A DNA stretch of 64,000 bases from Bacillota bacterium (GTDB lineage: Bacteria > Bacillota > UBA4882 > UBA8346). Each line of letters begins with the position of its first letter. Position 1 is the stretch's first letter. Location of the stretch: contig JAEYRX010000032.1 of assembly GCA_023435225.1 (NCBI GenBank), positions 26,556-90,555 on the forward strand, written 5' to 3'. Made by a program: the position numbers and the translations under genes. This document shows, piece by piece, positions 42,154-49,070 of this stretch. The notes below the pieces were generated by a model. It saw nothing but the letters and a program-made list of their open reading frames with translations. It searched no databases and had not been told where the DNA came from.

Positions 42154-42202
42154 CTCCTGGCTCCTGGCTCCTGGCTCCTGGCTCCTGGCTCCTGACTCCT
42201 GA
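42154..42202 (+). repeat. Seven tandem CTCCTGG/CTCCTGA heptads
   Basis: Five exact CTCCTGG units (42154-42188) and two CTCCTGA units (42189-42202) in strict tandem. It lies between convergent genes. Confidence 0.9.
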
Positions 42203-42207
42203 TTAAT

Positions 42208-42561
42208 TTACTGTAGTAATTTTTTGGAGTGAATTAAATACAAATGATAAAAATATTCGCCGATAATTGTTAGCAATACCAAAGCAGCCATTCCCCAGGC
42301 GTTAACCCGCAGTCCATGAAATAACCTATCCAAAGTGTGAGCTGAGAGACCGGCTAATAATCCGTCAATTATTGAAGCCATTCCATTTCCCAGAGTATAT
42401 AAAACCAATAAATCTCCTATTAAAAGGTTAAGTAAAGCCGTAATAAAAGCGATAATGGTAATCCAGGCAATTGAATTATGGTTTATTAAGCCAATGCTTA
42501 AAGCGGAAGCAATGTAAAGAATAATAAATTTAACCATGAATGGGATTGTTATTTTGCTCAA
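42208..42561 (-). CDS. DUF2512 (YndM-like) membrane protein
   Basis: The protein has 117 residues and four hydrophobic segments. MVKFIILYIASALSIGLI, LLNLLIGDLLVLYTLGNGMAS and a C-terminal GEYFYHLYLI match the DUF2512/YndM family of sporulating Firmicutes, whose function is unknown. I prefer the TTG at 42561 as the start because GGGGTG lies 6 nt upstream; the GTG at 42570 would place the Shine-Dalgarno at the start codon itself. Monocistronic, convergent with the cyclase gene. Confidence 0.7.
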   Translation of the reverse strand: MSKITIPFMVKFIILYIASALSIGLINHNSIAWITIIAFITALLNLLIGDLLVLYTLGNGMASIIDGLLAGLSAHTLDRLFHGLRVNAWGMAALVLLTIIGEYFYHLYLIHSKKLLQ

Positions 42562-42570
42562 GTTGAACAC

Positions 42571-42869
42571 CCCGATTAAAAATAAGGAATTTATACTTTA
42601 ATTCAATCTTATTCTCCAGCCTTATAATTATCCAAAAATGTTAGGAAAAAGCAGGAAATAGTTTCATTTCAGAGAAATTTTTTACTAATAATTCAACTTT
42701 CACACTACAAAAATGTCTCGCAGTAAAGTCATATCAATTATATTAACTTTTGAAAACATCGAATGTTTTAATAATTTTTTTAGAAGTTGATATAGTTAAA
42801 TTCTGCTTTTTAGAATTGAAGTGGGAAAGTACTATAAAAAATCAATCATTTTGAATGGAGGAACCGAAA
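42571..42869. other. Divergent promoter region
   Basis: No gene is seen. A long imperfect hairpin spans about 42731-42792 (ATATCAA...TTGATAT outer arms, GAAAACAT/ATGTTTT inner). It may carry promoters for both neighbours. Confidence 0.35.
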
Positions 42870-43481
42870 ATGAAGAAAATTTTAGGGGTGTTTTTTAAAG
42901 GAATAATAGCGCTGACTCCGGTGGTGTTAACGATATATATAATGTTTGTATTATACAGGTTTACAGATGGTTTATTTAAAGGGATGCTGCAAAAGGCAGG
43001 TTTTTACTTCCCTGGTCTAGGTCTATTGGTCACCTTGACCTTTATCTTTTTAGTTGGTTTGTTGACCTCATATTGGTTAACCAATAAACTATTCAGTCAG
43101 TTAGAGAGAGTGTTTGTAAGAATACCATTAATAGGAAGTATTTATGGTGTAATAAAAGATACAATTAAGTCCATATCCGGCAATAAAAAGGGTTTTGCCC
43201 GTTTAGTAATGATTAATTTGCCTAATAATATGAAACTATTAGGTTTTTTAACTAATGATGATGATCAGGTTTTTATCCCTGAAGGGTACGTTTCAGTTTT
43301 TATCATGCAATCCATGCAATGGGCCGGGACTTTAATTCTGGTACCGGAGAATATGGTCCAGCCGGTTGAAGCTTCAACCGAGGAAGCTTTGAAATTTATT
43401 GCTTCTGCTGGATTGGTAAAAGGTAAACCAAAAGTGTCTTTGGAAGGACTGGAAGATGGTAGAAGTGAATTGGAAAACTAA
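42870..43481 (+). CDS. DUF502 family membrane protein
   Basis: The 203-residue protein has two transmembrane helices (about 12-33 and 50-72) and the DUF502 blocks: GIIALTPVVLTIYIMFVLYR, IPLIGSIYGVIKDTIKSISG and MQWAGTLILVPENMVQPVEA near the C-terminus. Function is unknown in bacteria; plant relatives (LCV-like/COV) act in membrane trafficking. GGAGGA lies about 8 nt before the ATG at 42870; the ATG at 42855 is part of the Shine-Dalgarno region. Followed by an AACAGCCA/TGGCTGTT hairpin at 43487-43513. Confidence 0.8.
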   Translation: MKKILGVFFKGIIALTPVVLTIYIMFVLYRFTDGLFKGMLQKAGFYFPGLGLLVTLTFIFLVGLLTSYWLTNKLFSQLERVFVRIPLIGSIYGVIKDTIKSISGNKKGFARLVMINLPNNMKLLGFLTNDDDQVFIPEGYVSVFIMQSMQWAGTLILVPENMVQPVEASTEEALKFIASAGLVKGKPKVSLEGLEDGRSELEN

Positions 43482-43550
43482 ATAAAAACAGCCATTTTCC
43501 ACTGGCTGTTATCATAAGATTAATTTTAAGAACATAAAACCATAATTTTA

Positions 43551-43627
43551 CCATGAAAGTCACGAAATATACGAAATTAATTAGGGTTTTTATCTTTTTT
43601 CGGCTTTTCGTGTGTTTCGTGTTGGGT
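43551..43627. repeat. CACGAAA-type intergenic inverted repeat, copy 2
   Basis: ACCATGAAAGTCACGAAATA and, about 45 nt on, CTTTTCGTGTGTTTCGTGTT form an imperfect inverted repeat like that at 652-738. It lies just downstream of two convergent genes. Confidence 0.5.
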
Positions 43628-43666
43628 AAGATAATTAATTTCCTAGTGCCTATCCCAGGGTTTATC

Positions 43667-44734
43667 TTAGACAGTCAAATCTATCTGTTGGACAGTACCA
43701 ACCGTACCGTCTTCTTTTACAAAAATCCCTGCTTTTTGTGCTTGGCCCAAAGTTTGATTTTCGTTGTTGTTCAAACTAAAGCCGGCTGAAATATTTCCAA
43801 GGAATATGGCTCCGATACCCTTTTGACCTAAAGCAAATAAAACATCTTTCCCATTGGAATCTTTGGTCCAAATCCGCAATTTGTCGAATACGGCATCACT
43901 TTCATCAATCCAACCGTTTTGATCGGTGTCATATTGGGCTAATTCTTCAAAACCATTACCGGAAGACGGACCGAATAACTCGGAACCATTATTAACGGTA
44001 CCATCGTTATTTAAATCCAAAGCCAAAAATCCGCTGCCTTCTTTGAGAAAAGAGATCTGCTCCTCCGTTCCGTCGCTATCCAAATCAAAACTATACTTTA
44101 CATCGGTTAAGTCTCCGGCAGTGCCGTTAAAATTAATAACCAGCGGGTCAATCAGTGCATCTCCGCCCTTAATAGAAATACTATTGGCCGCGGCAAACTC
44201 TCGGCTCATTGATAATTGGGTTTGAAAATTTATTTCTTTTCCGTCAGAGGTTTTAATGACACCTTGAGCGGCAAAAGTTAACCTCTCGGTTTCACGATAA
44301 GATTCATGACGTTCAAATATAAAACCCCAACCTTGAGGAGCCGGTGGGTTTTTAGACTTGATATTGATATTATCGATATTAGGTTGTTCCAGCTTCATTT
44401 TGGGAAGGTGGATTTTAACTTTACGCCCCAATAAAAAGCTTAATAACTCTTCCAATAAATCTATTTTGCGTTGATCTTCATCCGAAATCCAATAAAGATC
44501 TTTCTCGGTGGCGATATCATTGACATTTTGACAGTTTTTTTCTCCGAGAGCCTTTTTAGCTTCGGCAGAGAGTTCCAATTGATCCTGGATAAATGCTGGA
44601 AGGTTGTTAGCAGAAGGATTAACTCCCGGCTCGGCATTTCCGTTACGCCATTCCTGGAGCAACTCGCTTTTGGAGTAAGTTATCTCTTTTTCATGCAGAC
44701 TAACCATAGCGATATTAGATTCGCTGATTTTCAT
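43667..44734 (-). CDS. Calcium-binding-repeat protein (FG-GAP/EF-hand-like)
   Basis: The protein has about 355 residues. The C-terminal third contains EF-hand-like Asp-rich loops: DLDSDGTEEQ, DLNNDGTVNNGSELFG and DTDQNGWIDESDAVF, like those of VCBS/RTX-associated proteins. The N-terminal part (residues 1-190) has no signal peptide and is rich in polar residues; it opens with MKISESNIAMVSLHEKEITY. The start is ATG 44734 with GGGGG 8 nt upstream, which corrects the longer frame starting at 44842. Export may be through a non-classical route. Function unknown. Confidence 0.72.
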   Translation of the reverse strand: MKISESNIAMVSLHEKEITYSKSELLQEWRNGNAEPGVNPSANNLPAFIQDQLELSAEAKKALGEKNCQNVNDIATEKDLYWISDEDQRKIDLLEELLSFLLGRKVKIHLPKMKLEQPNIDNINIKSKNPPAPQGWGFIFERHESYRETERLTFAAQGVIKTSDGKEINFQTQLSMSREFAAANSISIKGGDALIDPLVINFNGTAGDLTDVKYSFDLDSDGTEEQISFLKEGSGFLALDLNNDGTVNNGSELFGPSSGNGFEELAQYDTDQNGWIDESDAVFDKLRIWTKDSNGKDVLFALGQKGIGAIFLGNISAGFSLNNNENQTLGQAQKAGIFVKEDGTVGTVQQIDLTV

Positions 44735-44762
44735 AGTAAATCCCCCATCCTTGAGTTTATTT

Positions 44763-44825
44763 ACAATGAAGTAAATTTTATTAAGAAATTTTTTCCGTAA
44801 AATTTCTTCTAATAAGATTATCGGT
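44763..44825. repeat. Hairpin with partial structured-element arm
   Basis: AATGAAGTAAATTTTATT (from 44765) matches the outer-arm consensus of elements D and E. It is followed by TTATTAAGAAATTTT/AAAATTTCTTCTAATAA, a near-perfect hairpin. It lies upstream of the Asp-rich protein gene and may be a decayed copy. Confidence 0.4.
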
Positions 44826-44919
44826 AGATTTTTGTTGAACAATTATAGTCTAATATATATGTGTTTAGCTTTGACTTTGTAAGCAAATACTTATGTTTCT
44901 TAGACTAAAAAATTTCAAA

Positions 44920-45081
44920 TTATTTTTTATCTTTTTCTTTCCCAGTTTTGTCATCCTCTTTTTCGGGTTTTTCCTGATTGTTAATTTCTAGAAGTTCCTG
45001 ATAAAGTTGATATGAACATGGAAACTGATAAATCAAGATAATGGTAAGAATTGGGCTAAAATTATCTAAGAAATTCTTCAT
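44920..45081 (-). CDS. Possible small membrane protein, unrecognised
   Basis: A 53-residue frame starting MKNFLDNFSPILTIILIYQF has one hydrophobic segment and a very charged C-terminal tail (KPEKEDDKTGKEKDKK). That layout is seen in many small spore or membrane proteins, but I recognise no family. There is no strong Shine-Dalgarno, so it may not be expressed. Confidence 0.3.
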   Translation of the reverse strand: MKNFLDNFSPILTIILIYQFPCSYQLYQELLEINNQEKPEKEDDKTGKEKDKK

Positions 45082-45135
45082 AGTTTTAATAGGAAATGAA
45101 AGACTAAAATTATCAGGATAAGAATGGAGGGTATA

Positions 45136-45384
45136 ATGTCTAAAATTTATTGCAGTATTGACAATTGTCATTATTGGGACCAGGGAAATTATTGTAATGC
45201 TTCGGAGATTTTAGTTACTGCAGATAGTTGGGCCGGTCAAGCGCCTGATAATATGGATGCTCCAAAGCATTCACAGATCCCTCAGATGCATGCCAATAAT
45301 TGTATGGAAACTTGCTGTAAAACTTTTGTCCATAAAAATTCAGCCAATATCAATGCCGACGGAGTTACTCGAAACCCATATTAA
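45136..45384 (+). CDS. DUF1540 zinc-binding-type small protein
   Basis: The 82-residue protein carries the DUF1540 pattern of Cys residues: SIDNCHYWDQGNYCNASEIL, then NNCMETCCKTF. The family binds metal through Cys and is common in spore formers. GGAGGG lies 6-7 nt before the ATG at 45136; the ATG at 45124 lies upstream of that site. It is followed after 11 nt by the Mn catalase gene, a frequent pairing with CotJC-type proteins, which suggests a shared spore-coat or oxidative stress role. Confidence 0.85.
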   Translation: MSKIYCSIDNCHYWDQGNYCNASEILVTADSWAGQAPDNMDAPKHSQIPQMHANNCMETCCKTFVHKNSANINADGVTRNPY

Positions 45385-45395
45385 GGAGGTTAAGA

Positions 45396-46052
45396 ATGTT
45401 TTTACATGATAAGAAACCACTTCATGAAGTAAAAGTTGATAAACCGAATCCTGCGTATGCAGCTATGCTCCAGGAACAGCTCGGTGGTGGAAATGGTGAG
45501 CTAAAAGCCGGTATGCAGTATATCGCCCAGAGTTTCCGGGTATCTGATCCTGAGATTAAAGATATGATGTTGGATATAGGCGCCGAGGAACTTTCACATA
45601 TGGAAATGGTGGCTATGTTGATTACCCAATTGAATGGGACAACCCTTCAAGCTAACAACGCTACTATCGGTGAGATAGAAACCCATGTTTTAACCGGTTT
45701 GGCCCCGGGGTTGGTCAATGCATCCGGACATCCTTGGACCGGTGATTATGTAAATGTCACCGGTGATTTGGTAGCGGATCTTCTCTCCGATATTGCGGCG
45801 GAGATGCGCGCAAAAGTAGTATATGAATATTTACACCGGCAGATAAATGATAATGGGGTCCGCCAAACTATTGATTTCTTATTGAACCGGGAAGAAGCCC
45901 ATAATCAATTGTTCCGGAAAGCCTTGGGCAAAGTGGCTCAATCAGGCGCCAATAAGGACTTTGGCGTCACCGAGGATTCCAAGTTGTATTTCAACCTATC
46001 GACCCCAGGTGAACAACCCTTTGATTTAAGTAATATCCATGGGGTTCATTAA
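45396..46052 (+). CDS. Manganese catalase family protein (CotJC-like)
   Basis: The 218-residue protein has the dimanganese catalase four-helix ligand set: Glu in GNGELKAGMQY (about residue 35), Glu/His in GAEELSHMEM (about 67-70), Glu in DIAAEMRAKVVYE (about 138-145) and Glu/His in NREEAHNQLF (about 170-173). Such proteins dismutate H2O2 and in Bacillus are part of the inner spore coat (CotJC). AAGGAGG precedes the ATG. It forms an operon with the DUF1540 gene and is followed by a terminator. Confidence 0.92.
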   Translation: MFLHDKKPLHEVKVDKPNPAYAAMLQEQLGGGNGELKAGMQYIAQSFRVSDPEIKDMMLDIGAEELSHMEMVAMLITQLNGTTLQANNATIGEIETHVLTGLAPGLVNASGHPWTGDYVNVTGDLVADLLSDIAAEMRAKVVYEYLHRQINDNGVRQTIDFLLNREEAHNQLFRKALGKVAQSGANKDFGVTEDSKLYFNLSTPGEQPFDLSNIHGVH

Positions 46053-46075
46053 AGTTTACTTTATCAATTTTTCAA

Positions 46076-46110
46076 AGAGATACCTGAACTATAGGTATCT
46101 CTTTTTATTT
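46076..46110 (+). terminator. Rho-independent terminator after Mn catalase gene
   Basis: AGAGATACCT and AGGTATCTCT form a perfect 10-bp stem with a 7-nt loop, followed by TTTTATTT. Confidence 0.88.
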
Positions 46111-46206
46111 GTTCTCTAATTCAATGATTTTCTTTGAGTACTCTTCCGGGAATGATAGCTCTGAAATTTTGTCTATTGTACACAGTTCTTCAGCCATTGA
46201 AAACAT
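46105..46206 (-). CDS. Possible 33-residue peptide, unrecognised
   Basis: The minus-strand frame reads MFSMAEELCTIDKISELSFP and continues EEYSKKIIELENK. It looks coding and amphipathic but has no clear Shine-Dalgarno and overlaps the terminator at its end. It may be a gene remnant. Confidence 0.25.
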   Translation of the reverse strand: MFSMAEELCTIDKISELSFPEEYSKKIIELENK

Positions 46207-46279
46207 CACTTACTTTAAATAATTAACAATATATAACTTATAATACGTTTATGCCATTAGAACTGTGTTATAAACTGTT

Positions 46280-47215
46280 TCAAGTTTCTCCCATCAATTG
46301 CCCTATTTTTGAGATATCATAACCACCTATACCGGATATTTCGTTGCGGAAATCAGCAGAATGAAGTATTTCTAATAATATTTGAAAATTAGGCTGCTGT
46401 AAATCGGTTTTTCGGAAAACCAGATCATAACGTTCTTTATGCATAGGAATGAACTCGACTCCATCAACCTGGGAGGCGGTTTTTTCAATACCCAACCCCA
46501 CATCGGCTTCCTTCCGGGCTACACTGCTGGCAACCGCCAAATGACTTGATTCTTCATTATCATAGCCATTTATTTGAGAATGTTCGATATTTAAAAGCCG
46601 TATCTGTTCATCCAACAGAACTCTGGCTCCGGAACCACATTCACGATTAATAAAGCGGATATCCGGCCTGGTTAAATCGGTCCAGGTATATATCTCTTTA
46701 GGATTACCCTTTGCTACATAAAACCCTTCCATCCGGTAAACCAAATTATAGACTAAAGTTTTATGTCCCGGAAGAATCCGCCGGATATAGGGTAGGTTAT
46801 ATTCTCCGGTATCTCCATCCCAGAGATGGGCGGTGACCAGATTGGCCATACCATGATAAAGTGCCATTAATCCGTCGATACTTCCGGTATACCGGCGGAG
46901 AAAACGCCCTTCCGGAAATTGTTTTTCCAGTTGCCGGGAGAGGATATCCAGAGCAAGATCTTGGCCGCAGATAATAAAGCCATCCCGTTTTTCCGGTGCG
47001 GTATTATTTTCCCTGACCGTAGATTGGCGAAGATAAGGGCTGCAGCAACCTTTGGCATTTTGTTTATATTGTTCCAGGTCTTTTTCTTCAACCCGGACTT
47101 TTCGGCCTATGCGATAGGCGGTTAGTTCGCCGCGTTTAATCAACTCATAAACGGTAAAACGGGATATTTTTAAAATCCGGGCTACTTCTTCCGGAGTAAA
47201 GGAGATATTATCCAT
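46280..47215 (-). CDS. One-component molybdate-type regulator (HTH_17 + PBP-like domain)
   Basis: The protein has 311 residues. Residues 1-50 are an excisionase/MerR-like helix-turn-helix (SFTPEEVARILKISRFTVYE, RIGRKVRVEEKDLEQY). Residues about 80-310 are a periplasmic-binding-protein-like domain (LDILSRQLEKQFPEGRFLRR, CGSGARVLLDEQ, ADVGLGIEKTASQ) that in this family binds oxyanions or molybdopterin-related ligands inside the cell. It is divergent from modABC, so molybdate (or tungstate) is the likely ligand. The start ATG 47215 has GGAGAGG 6-8 nt upstream; ATG 47230 overlaps that site. Candidate operators lie in 47238-47334. Confidence 0.85.
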   Translation of the reverse strand: MDNISFTPEEVARILKISRFTVYELIKRGELTAYRIGRKVRVEEKDLEQYKQNAKGCCSPYLRQSTVRENNTAPEKRDGFIICGQDLALDILSRQLEKQFPEGRFLRRYTGSIDGLMALYHGMANLVTAHLWDGDTGEYNLPYIRRILPGHKTLVYNLVYRMEGFYVAKGNPKEIYTWTDLTRPDIRFINRECGSGARVLLDEQIRLLNIEHSQINGYDNEESSHLAVASSVARKEADVGLGIEKTASQVDGVEFIPMHKERYDLVFRKTDLQQPNFQILLEILHSADFRNEISGIGGYDISKIGQLMGET

Positions 47216-47237
47216 ATCAAACCTCTCCATGTTACTT

Positions 47238-47334
47238 TTGTGTTAGTTTTTTGAAAAGCACTTGTTTTTTAGTATAACATAAATTACAATGATGGCATAG
47301 TTTGTTTATGTTGGTTTTTGTTAGTTTATGTTAG
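47238..47334 (+). promoter_or_regulatory. mod promoter with repeated operator motif
   Basis: TTTATGTTGG, TTTTTGTTAG and TTTATGTTAG lie in direct tandem at exact 10-bp steps (47305-47334), and TTTGTGTTAG is at 47238-47247 near the regulator start. TTGAAA (47252) with TATAAC (47274), or TTGTTT (47263) with TACAAT (47285), could be the modA promoter, so the triple repeat would lie just downstream of the transcription start. The 10-bp phasing puts all three on one DNA face. Confidence 0.62.
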
Positions 47335-47346
47335 GCAAAGGAGAAA

Positions 47347-48126
47347 ATGAAGATGTTTAAGAGATGGAGTATAATTATAATAAGTGTTTTGATAATACTT
47401 ACAGCTTTTACTGTTATTTCAGCCAAGCAAAATATTGAGTTGAATGTTTCGGCCGCCATCAGCTTGAAAGATGTATTAATCGAGATTCAAAAAAGCTATG
47501 AAGCTAAAAATACCGATGTAAAGATTAATCTTAGCTTTGGCTCTTCCGGAGCATTGCAAAAACAAATAGAACAAGGAGCTCCAGCCGACTTGTTTTTATC
47601 AGCAGCCGCCAAGCAGATGGATGCATTGGAGAAAAAAGGATTAATAATGAAAAACACTCGTTGTGATTTATTGAAAAACCAATTAGTTTTGATTATTCCA
47701 AGTGATTCGAAATTACAAATAAAAGATTTTGAAGATTTGGAGTCGCCAAGTGTAAAAAATTTCGGGATGGGCGCTCCTGAGTCGGTACCGGCCGGACAAT
47801 ATGCTTTACAAACACTACAAAGCCTAGGAATATGGGAGAAGATTAAAGAAAAGGCAGTTTTGGGGACCAACGTTCGAGCGGTTTTGGCCTATGTTGAAAC
47901 CGGTAATGTCGATGCCGGAATAGTCTATCGGACGGATGCGGCTGTTTGTGAGAAAGTTAAAATAGTTGCAACAGCTCCGAAAGGAACTCATGAATCAATT
48001 ATTTATCCGGCAGCAATCACCACCAATGTCAAAGAAGTTAAAGAAGCTGGAAAGTTCTTAGACTATTTGAGTACGTCAGAGGCAAAGTCTATTTTTGAGA
48101 GGTTTGGGTTCATTTCGGAGATGTAA
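47347..48126 (+). CDS. modA: Molybdate-binding protein ModA
   Basis: The 259-residue protein has a signal peptide (1-27), then the ModA opening NVSAAISLKDVLIEIQKSYE, followed by FGSSGALQKQIEQGAPADLF (oxyanion-binding Ser in GSSG) and ETGNVDAGIVYRTDA near the C-terminus, all diagnostic. No lipobox Cys is seen after the signal, so membrane retention is by an uncleaved anchor or there is none. AAAGGAG lies just before the ATG at 47347. It heads modABC; a nested palindrome (48220-48335) separates it from modB. Confidence 0.95.
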   Translation: MKMFKRWSIIIISVLIILTAFTVISAKQNIELNVSAAISLKDVLIEIQKSYEAKNTDVKINLSFGSSGALQKQIEQGAPADLFLSAAAKQMDALEKKGLIMKNTRCDLLKNQLVLIIPSDSKLQIKDFEDLESPSVKNFGMGAPESVPAGQYALQTLQSLGIWEKIKEKAVLGTNVRAVLAYVETGNVDAGIVYRTDAAVCEKVKIVATAPKGTHESIIYPAAITTNVKEVKEAGKFLDYLSTSEAKSIFERFGFISEM

Positions 48127-48180
48127 TTTCTGATTGTCTTATTTCGGATTGGGCATTGCGAATTTTGGATTTAAAACAAA
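48127..48180 (+). repeat. Heptad array (TTTCGGATTGCGAA type)
   Basis: TTATTTCGGATTGGGCATTG-like units with a 7-nt period follow the modA stop. An inverted counterpart (CACAATCCACAATAA, TCTGCAATCCAAAATCCG) lies at 48341-48386 before modB, so the two arrays bracket the nested palindrome. Confidence 0.5.
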
Positions 48181-48219
48181 TTGAGTATGAAACTTAAATT
48201 CATTCGTAATTTATATTTG

Positions 48220-48335
48220 AGAGAATTGCATAATTCATTAGAACAACATTTTGATACAATATACTGATAGACATATCTGGGCGACTCACTATATATTGTA
48301 TCAAAATCAAAATTGACGACATTATGCAATTCTCT
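48220..48335. repeat. Nested palindrome between modA and modB
   Basis: Outer arms AGAGAATTGCATAAT (48220-48234) and ATTATGCAATTCTCT (48321-48335) are perfectly complementary. Inner arms ATTTTGATACAATATA (48248-48263) and TATATTGTATCAAAAT (48292-48307) are also perfect over 16 bp. The apical loop is 28 nt. There is no T-run. It resembles a MITE or a large mRNA hairpin. Confidence 0.85.
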
Positions 48336-48400
48336 GATTTCACAATCCACAATAATTTTAAATCTGCAATCCAAAATCCGCAATTGAAATGGGTGGTCTA

Positions 48401-49069
48401 ATGTTTGACTGGCAACCGGTCTTTTTATCATTAAAAATTGCAGGTACTGCTTTAGTATTTATAGCGGCCGTGGGAATATTTTTTGCTTATTTACTAACTA
48501 GGCGGGAATTTCCGGGGAAAGATGCCTTGGAAACAGTTTTAACTTTGCCTTTGGTTTTACCGCCGGTGGTTACTGGTTTTGTATTACTGTTATTAATAGG
48601 AAGACAAGGTCCAATCGGCAAATTACTTAATGAGGTATTCCATACCCAGATCATTTTTACGCCGATGGCAGCCGGTTTAGCGGCAATGGTAGTAGCTTTT
48701 CCATTAATGTTTCAAAGTGCGAAAGCTGCTTTGCAAAGTGTTGATCGCCATTTGGAAGATGCCGCCCGGACTTTGGGTAAAAGCGAATTAAAAATTTTTG
48801 TTAGTATTACTTTGCCGTTGGCCTGGCCGGGTTTGTTGGCGGGTTTGATATTGTCGTTATCACGTGCATTGGGCGAATTTGGGGCTACCGCCATGGTAGC
48901 GGGAAATATTCCCGGTAAAACCCAGACAATACCGGTAGCTATATATTTTGCTTCCGAAAGTAATGATCTAACCACTGCCGGTTATTATGTATTGATTATC
49001 AGCGTCTTAACTTTTGGAATGGTTTATTGGCTTAACCGTTGGTCACGGAAAAGAGTGAGGAGAGGTTAA
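48401..49069 (+). CDS. modB: Molybdate ABC transporter permease ModB
   Basis: The protein has about 222 residues and five hydrophobic segments. The EAA loop typical of ABC permeases is AARTLGKSELKIFVSITLPL and WPGLLAGLILSLSRALGEFG is the conserved ModB/CysT helix. With ModA and ModC it imports molybdate (possibly tungstate). The start is ATG 48401 with GGGTGG upstream; ATG 48389 overlaps that site. modC begins 2 nt after its stop. Confidence 0.94.
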   Translation: MFDWQPVFLSLKIAGTALVFIAAVGIFFAYLLTRREFPGKDALETVLTLPLVLPPVVTGFVLLLLIGRQGPIGKLLNEVFHTQIIFTPMAAGLAAMVVAFPLMFQSAKAALQSVDRHLEDAARTLGKSELKIFVSITLPLAWPGLLAGLILSLSRALGEFGATAMVAGNIPGKTQTIPVAIYFASESNDLTTAGYYVLIISVLTFGMVYWLNRWSRKRVRRG

Positions 49070-49070
49070 A

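Noticed and set aside
43553..43789. A 78-residue + strand ORF
   Set aside because: It overlaps the CACGAAA repeat and the 3' end of the convergent Asp-rich protein gene, and has no family resemblance.
48220..48335. A molybdenum cofactor riboswitch between modA and modB
   Set aside because: The nested perfect stems do not resemble the Moco aptamer, and the position inside the operon after modA is not typical. A palindromic repeat explains it better.
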